A stretch of DNA of 64,000 nt from Voacanga thouarsii (lineage: Eukaryota; Streptophyta; Magnoliopsida; Gentianales; Apocynaceae), in the NCBI GenBank assembly GCA_026120185.1, contig JANUWF010001101.1, forward strand, positions 6,016,001 to 6,080,000. Reading direction: 5' to 3'. The notes under the pieces are model-generated. The model made no database searches and had not been told where the DNA came from. It saw only the letters and a list, made by a program, of their open reading frames with translations. Every line of letters begins with the position of its first letter. Within the stretch, counting starts at the first letter, position 1. The position numbers and the translations under genes are program-made. This document shows, one piece after another, positions 58,704-64,000 of the stretch.

Positions 58704-59505
58704 CACTTCAAGAAAAATTGTTATTAGCGACGGAAAAAGAAAATTTAAATTTAAATTTATTTTTTAAAGATTTTTCAGTTAGCCATCGCTAATTCCTCGT
58801 TAATTAGCGAAGGTTTCTCGACCGTCACTGATTCGTCGCTAATTAGCGAGGGATACTCAACGGTCGATAATCCCTCGCTAATTAGGGAGGGATTAGCTAT
58901 GGTATGTGTGATTATACATCAATACAAAATAATTGTTAAAATGTTGTCGCTAATCCATTGGTAATTAGCGACAGATTATCACCCGTCGCTAATCTATTAC
59001 TAATTAGCGAGGGATTAGTGATGCAAAATTGGCTGTCACAAATCCCATGCAAATTCGTCGCTAATCTGAAAAAAAAAATACTATATAATCAATATAAAGA
59101 ATAAAAAATCACAAGAATATCAATACTCTAGTGGTGAAGCACATGCTCCCCCACAATAAGGATGCGGGTTCAAGCCCCACGTCCAACATAATCTCATAAA
59201 ATTATCCACCGGGTTAGGTCAACTACCACCAGTTAGGCCGCATCAGCGGCTAACTAATTTTTCTAAAAAAAAAATTAAAATTCGTTGGCCATCGCTAAAT
59301 TTAGCAATGGATTAGCCATGTCCTTAATTGCAAAATTAATTATAAATATAATTAATTAAAAATCCGTCGCAAATCCATCGCTAATAACAACAAATTTTAG
59401 TTCCGTTGCTATTTGCGATGTCACTTGTAGCAACGGTTAATATCCGTCGCTAAAGTCGATTAGCGACAGATTTGACCGTCGCTAATTTGCTTTTCTCTTG
59501 TAGTG
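58704..59505. mobile_element. CACTA-type non-autonomous element (TTAGCGAC family)
   Basis: Left tip CACTTCAAGAAAAA (58704 on), right tip, read inverted, CACTACAAGAGAAAAG. The interior is full of direct and inverted TTAGCGACGG / GTCGCTAATTAGCGAGGG words. About 800 bp, no transposase. The 3-bp flanks TAG and TTG do not match fully. Confidence 0.72.
59117..59275 (+). repeat. SINE-like repeat nested in the CACTA element
   Basis: CTCTAGTGGTGAAGCACATG, then a B-box GGTTCAAGCCC at 59167-59177, a conserved GTTAGGTC... tail and a terminal A run (59265-59274). It interrupts the TTAGCGAC repeats of the host element. Confidence 0.55.
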
Positions 59506-60683
59506 TTGTGCTTGAGCTTAACATTAGTGCCATTTTTCCTTCTTGTAACTGGAAATAGCCAAATTTTTTACTTTGAGTGAATAATCTGACTATTTCAAGG
59601 TATTTTCTTGCTATTTTAGTTGTAGGCTTAATTAATTTGATTGCTTTTATTTAGTGATGATGAAAATATGGATTAAATTTGCTCCCTTGCTATGCCTAGG
59701 GACACCCCCTTCTTGTGTTTTTTTTTTTTCCATCTATTTGTTTATCATTTATTTCTGGGCTTGTGGTGTTACCTATTCAATATTCAAAGTTGGGCATTTG
59801 CTTGTATCAATAGGCCCTATTTTGCTATTTAATTATAAAGTAAAGATGTATGAGTTGTGGAAAAGTTGTGTAGACTATGGAATTATGTATTTGGAAAGTT
59901 CGTACGGTCTATACTAAAATTTGTTACTCGAAGTTTTTTTTTTTTTTTGAAAATTCACTTTTGAAGGTGAATTCAGCTGCAATTCTTCATGATCTATGAA
60001 CATTCCGTATTGTTTCCTGAAGAATCTTTGTCTTCTATGGTTCAGGGGAAAATCCACTTTCATTACTCAAAGTTTTTTGGTTGAAAATCTATTTTTCCAG
60101 GTGAATTTAGTTGCAATTCTTCATGGTCTATAAACAATCCATGCTCTTTCAAAAAGAGTCTTTGTCTATCTTTTGTTCCTTCTAAAGTCTTAATCTATTA
60201 ATGAAATCCCTACAAGAAAGGGTTGACATGGTTTACTCACTGGAAACTGTAATTTGAACTTTTCTCAGTGATGTTGGGACATCATTCTAATGTGAAAATT
60301 TTTTTCCAAGAAAATTGAGAAGCATAAGCCAAAAGAACAGAAGCCAAGGGAAAGTGAGAACAAGCTTGTTATGAATAAGTGATGGCTGGAAAGATTTTGG
60401 TTGGGTATGCTTTAGAAGTACACTAAGAAATGTTGTAACCCGAAACATATTATATTTAGTTTTTGTCAATATAAGCTGCGTTCTATGTTATATAAATAAT
60501 TTGCTATTGATGGATATGAATCTTTAGAGTGTATTCGAAAAGTAAAGACGAGCGGTTGAATTCTGTCATTTTGACAAATCCAAAATCATAATCTTTGTAA
60601 ATACTCCAACTAGAATTAAGGGAGGTGAACTTTGACAAGTGGCTTCCTTAGTTCCTCCTCTATCGGCAACCACGTGACTTGTA
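59506..60683. other. No gene seen
   Basis: AT-rich. A tandem-like pair of related blocks (AATTCAGCTGCAATTCTTCA at about 59970 and AATTTAGTTGCAATTCTTCA at about 60103, each followed by TGATCTATGAACA/TGGTCTATAAACA) is the only structure noted. Confidence 0.45.
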
Positions 60684-62490
60684 TGTTGGGAAATATGCCT
60701 TCTTAGACTAGGTTTCTGATGTAAATATCAAATGTTTTAATAAAAAATTTATTTTCAAAAATTATTTGTAAATTTACATCTTATTTGTGCACAATTACGT
60801 TTGGAAAAGACCTATTGTGTTTAAGTAAGTGGTCCATGTGAATTGAGGTCTTTCACAGTAAGACATGGATCATGAGTTACTTAACACATAAACGCTCGTT
60901 CTTAACCGATTGATTAGAATGAGAATCTCATCATATCTAGGTTATTATGTTGTGAATTCCAAATGGGGAATGGCTTACCTTTAGCCAGTGAGTAGTCCAC
61001 TCACTTCATGACATGAGCGTATTTCGAATACGTAGAACATGACTTGTAGTAGTGATTTTTTAAAAGTACTATATGGTAAAAACCTAGACTACTACTGCTA
61101 CAGCGTGGACTAATAGTGCTTTACGACTTGAGTATAAGTTGGTGGTTTGACAAAGCTAGAAGCATGTATATTGATATGCTATAATTGAGGCTCTATCGTA
61201 GGGCCAATATACTTGCATATTGGGTATGTGTGACTAGTTAGTTAAGACAGACTTGTACAAGATAGTTCCTATACTATATCACCCCTTGTGGTTGTCTAAA
61301 TGATCTAAATATCTAGGGCCCTGGGAAACATGATTTGGATGTTTGCTAGGGTAGCTCTCTTGGAAAGCAGAAACAATCTAGGAAGTCGTGGATCATTAGA
61401 CTAGAAGCCTAAAGATGGTAGATGTCATTTAGAGAGGTATTAGTACACTTCTTCCTCTCTAAATGTACGACGATGTATAGAGGGGTATTTTAGTCATTAC
61501 ACCTGTAGGTCGGAGACTTTGCTAACGCAACATTATCCTTGGGGTTAATATTTCCTTATGGTGATATTAGGAAACATTTAAAATGCAAAATACAGCTATT
61601 TATATGGCAAGGGTATTTTGGTCATTTTAGTAGCCAAGGTAGTGTGACTTTTGGTCTCCAGTATAGACCGTGAGTCCTAATTAAATACAGGCTAAGGAGT
61701 TGGTCTTAAATTAAATTAAATTAAATCTATTTTATTTAAGTAGCCTGATTTAATTATTGAGTTAGAATAAAATAAAGGTCTATGAAGAGAGAGAATTAAT
61801 TAAATTGGTTTGGTGGGTTAATTAATTGTTCAGGGTTTTGGCCAAGTTTGAATAATTAAAGATTGACCTGGGACTAAACTAATATATGCTTATTAATTAG
61901 ACTAGTTTATTTGGACTGTGAAATTAATTATTAATTGGACCATTTACTTGGTTCTAATTAGAATAATTAATGTAGTCCAAAAGTCTAAACTAATAGTCCA
62001 ATGGGCCAGTCTAATTTAACCTAAGATTTTATTTAGGTTAAACAGGAGAATAGAAAACAACGTTATTTTTCACTACTTCTTCTCTGTGAAAAAGGAGACG
62101 TCTCTCTAACTCTCTCTCCAAGAAAGTTCTTTAGCCCTGTAAGTTATTCACCAAACGGGATTAGGCAAGCTATATACTGAAAGATTGAGAGTTTGGCGTT
62201 AACCTACATGCAAAGATGGAGTAGGAGGCTTGCAGGAATCGCACTAGAGGTTTCCACCAGCACACCTACCGCGGTTCCACATATTCCGATCCAGCCAACT
62301 TTGAGAACAAAGAGAAAAGGTTATAAATTTTTCCCCTCAAAATCTAGACAGAGCGCAACCGGTGCCGACTAGGGTTGCCGGAGCCAGCACCGGCTCTATT
62401 CGGGAGTTCTCCTGCTCTTTAGTTTTTTTTTAGTCTTTTAGTTTTTACTTCTGCTGCGTGCTCTATGTTTTTCCCTTTATAGGCCTTTAT
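60684..62490 (+). repeat. Copia (SIRE-like) LTR-like region
   Basis: Starts TGTTGGGAAATATGCC, a frequent copia LTR start, and continues as non-coding sequence with untranslated-leader features (CTCTCTCTCCAAGAAAG at about 62105). TTGTA precedes the start (60679-60683) and recurs at 62490-62494, but the right end lacks a CA tip, so the boundary is tentative. No internal region follows. Confidence 0.4.
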
Positions 62491-62499
62491 TGTACCATT

Positions 62500-63295
62500 C
62501 ACAACTCTAGCGTAATGTAATTTTCCTTTCTTCACCTAGTGATTCTAAACCATAGAAAATTCAATGTGAGAAAAATAAAAACGCTTGATAATCCACCTAT
62601 GCAAATGGTTTAACTGGGGAACTGTATCTTTCTAATTAAGGCAAAGCTAAAAGGCATAAGCCATTAGTTGTATTAATACATAGTCCTAGTTCAATATATT
62701 TCTTGCCCATGAAAATTTGCAAAAGCTGCTTTTCATTTGTTTCTAAATAAGTTGGGAACTGGGGTCTTTTGACTGTAAGATTGGCTCCTATAGTAGTTTT
62801 GAGTACTCTTTTGATATTGTAAATGATAGTCAGATGCAAATGTTGATCTATTCAGGGATAGATGTTGCCTTGTTTTTAGAGAACAAAACTTGATGAACAT
62901 TTTTTTGTTGAATGTTTGGGCTCAAAGAGTAGAGAACTTGAGATTGGAAAAATTAAATTGTTGCTTGTCGGCCTATCTCCTAGCATTTTTTTTTTTTTTT
63001 GGTATTCATAACTAAAGCTATTAATTTCTTAAATCCATGTTCTGATGACTTTATTAAACTAATAAATAATAGGTCATAGGTTGTCTTATTAAGCATGAAG
63101 AGAAGATACTATTGTGCAGGTAGAAAATTCAACCATCAAATGGCCTTTGGTATGCAATTATATTAGTTGTCATTAGAAATATTTTCTCCTTTAAACTACT
63201 CAGAACTAGATGGTTTTACAGGTATAATTAAGTTCTAGGGTCTTTGATACTTTTGATTTTAGCTCATATAAATGTTTATTTTTGAGGGGATGAAA
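62500..63295. other. No gene seen
   Basis: AT-rich intergenic sequence without recognisable features. Confidence 0.45.
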
Positions 63296-63560
63296 AACAG
63301 AGAGCATGCACTAGCGGGAAAAACAGAGAAGGAAAAAAAAAAAAAACCGCAAGCCTTACAGGCCACACGGAAGCGGGAAGATCATACATTTACGCTCCTT
63401 AAGCCTTTTAGGTTGAGTAGAAGTGGATTGAACGACAGGAATCGCTTCGCTTTGCCCACTTGAAGAAGCTTTCGGTTGAAAACACGCTAGCCTCCTACTT
63501 CGCCTTGTTTGCATTAACGCCAAGCTTTTCAGCTCCCAGAATATTCCTCTGTCTAACCTC
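63296..63560. other. GC-richer block, possible organellar (mitochondrial) insertion
   Basis: Abrupt shift to near-balanced base composition. Words such as CAGGAATCGCTTCGCTTTGC and GAAGAAGCTTTCGGTTGA have the look of plant mitochondrial intergenic DNA. No gene is identifiable, and the assignment is from style only. Confidence 0.25.
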
Positions 63561-64000
63561 TAGTCGGTAACACAATAGTGAAGAGGAACTGTCTCAAATC
63601 TCCTTGGTTCTCTTGCTATTGATTAGCAAAGTTCCAAGGAGAAACCAGAGAAGAAAGGAGACGTTCAGAGAGAGAGAGAGAGCTGCGTGAGTTATTCACT
63701 TAGGCTTAGGGAGATTAGGGTTTTCTTTCTCCAGAGACTTGTTTCATTGGTTAGCCAAAACTGGGACTCAAATATCTGATAAACATATCCCCGGGATATC
63801 AAATTTCAAACACCCGGATGTTATCCTTCAGAATGAGTTTGGCTTAACCCTAAACTCTTCTTAACCGTATCTAGAAAAAACCCTAAGGTCCAAGCTATTG
63901 GACCAAAATAAATTTTATTATTTTTCTTGGACCCAAAAGGCCCAAAATAATAAACATTAATTATTTATTTACTGGGCTTATATAGATGACCCAATAAATA
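63561..64000. other. Probable LTR fragment at window end
   Basis: Contains repeated (T)TTGGACC/GGTCCAA and GGGCTTATATAGATGACCCA words, as in transcribed LTR regions of plant copia elements, perhaps on the minus strand. Cut by the window edge; no gene. Confidence 0.3.

Noticed and set aside
59117..59190. tRNA gene
   Set aside because: Only a B-box-like word is good; no cloverleaf or acceptor stem can be drawn, so SINE-like repeat is preferred.
60684..62490. Complete solo LTR with TTGTA target duplication
   Set aside because: The start is convincing, but the proposed right end lacks the CA tip, so only an LTR-like region is reported, with tentative limits.

Overview
This is plant nuclear DNA, most likely from a eudicot. 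It is strongly AT-rich, and its genes are split by introns with GT/AG borders. It is crowded with Ty1/copia and Ty3/gypsy LTR retrotransposons, hAT and CACTA DNA transposons, MITE-like and SINE-like repeats and microsatellites. I see no bacterial-style operons, rRNA genes or CRISPR arrays. Species cannot be named from the sequence alone.

The only host genes I can support are a tandem pair, both on the minus strand. They encode EGF-domain alliinase-type, PLP-dependent aminotransferases of the plant tryptophan-aminotransferase-related 3/4 (TAR3/TAR4) group. Copy A (39698-51662) reconstructs as five exons with correct phases and 469 sense codons, but it has one in-frame TAG at codon 35, and its first intron is swollen to about 10 kb. 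Copy B (about 25622-38998) is a dead paralogue. It has stops in exon 1, a 23-bp deletion just after the PLP lysine codon, and exons 2 and 5 each split by a retrotransposon.

Layout: 1-1980, right part of a broken hAT element inside an inverted gypsy-like remnant (about 2020-2340). 3880-5230, degenerate retrotransposon ORF. 6316-11578, young but broken copia element (minus strand, copy 1). 12185-15370, decayed Athila-like gypsy LTR, primer-binding site and gag, next to an inverted LTR remnant. 15371-19767, no gene recognised. 19768-25097, old Tnt1-like copia (minus). 25622-38998, pseudogene B, interrupted by a 2.0-kb non-autonomous LTR element (25811-27821) and by an 8.9-kb non-autonomous Athila-like element (29004-37895), which itself holds a 3.4-kb hAT element (31820-35221). 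39698-51662, gene A, whose intron 1 holds an inverted-repeat element (arms at about 41766-42066 and 47966-48268) split by copia copy 2 (42389-47958). 52100-64000, solo or partial LTRs, SINE-like repeats, two CACTA-type elements, microsatellites and a GC-richer stretch that may be organellar.

Insertion junctions could be placed to the base for several elements because target-site duplications are visible: GAAAC for copia copy 1, AGTTT for copia copy 2, TATAT for the small LTR element, GATATTGG for the hAT. The CTGCT target of the big Athila-like element can be read from intact paralogue A. The order of insertion in pseudogene B is therefore explicit: gene duplication, then LTR elements into exons 2 and 5, then hAT into the larger LTR element.
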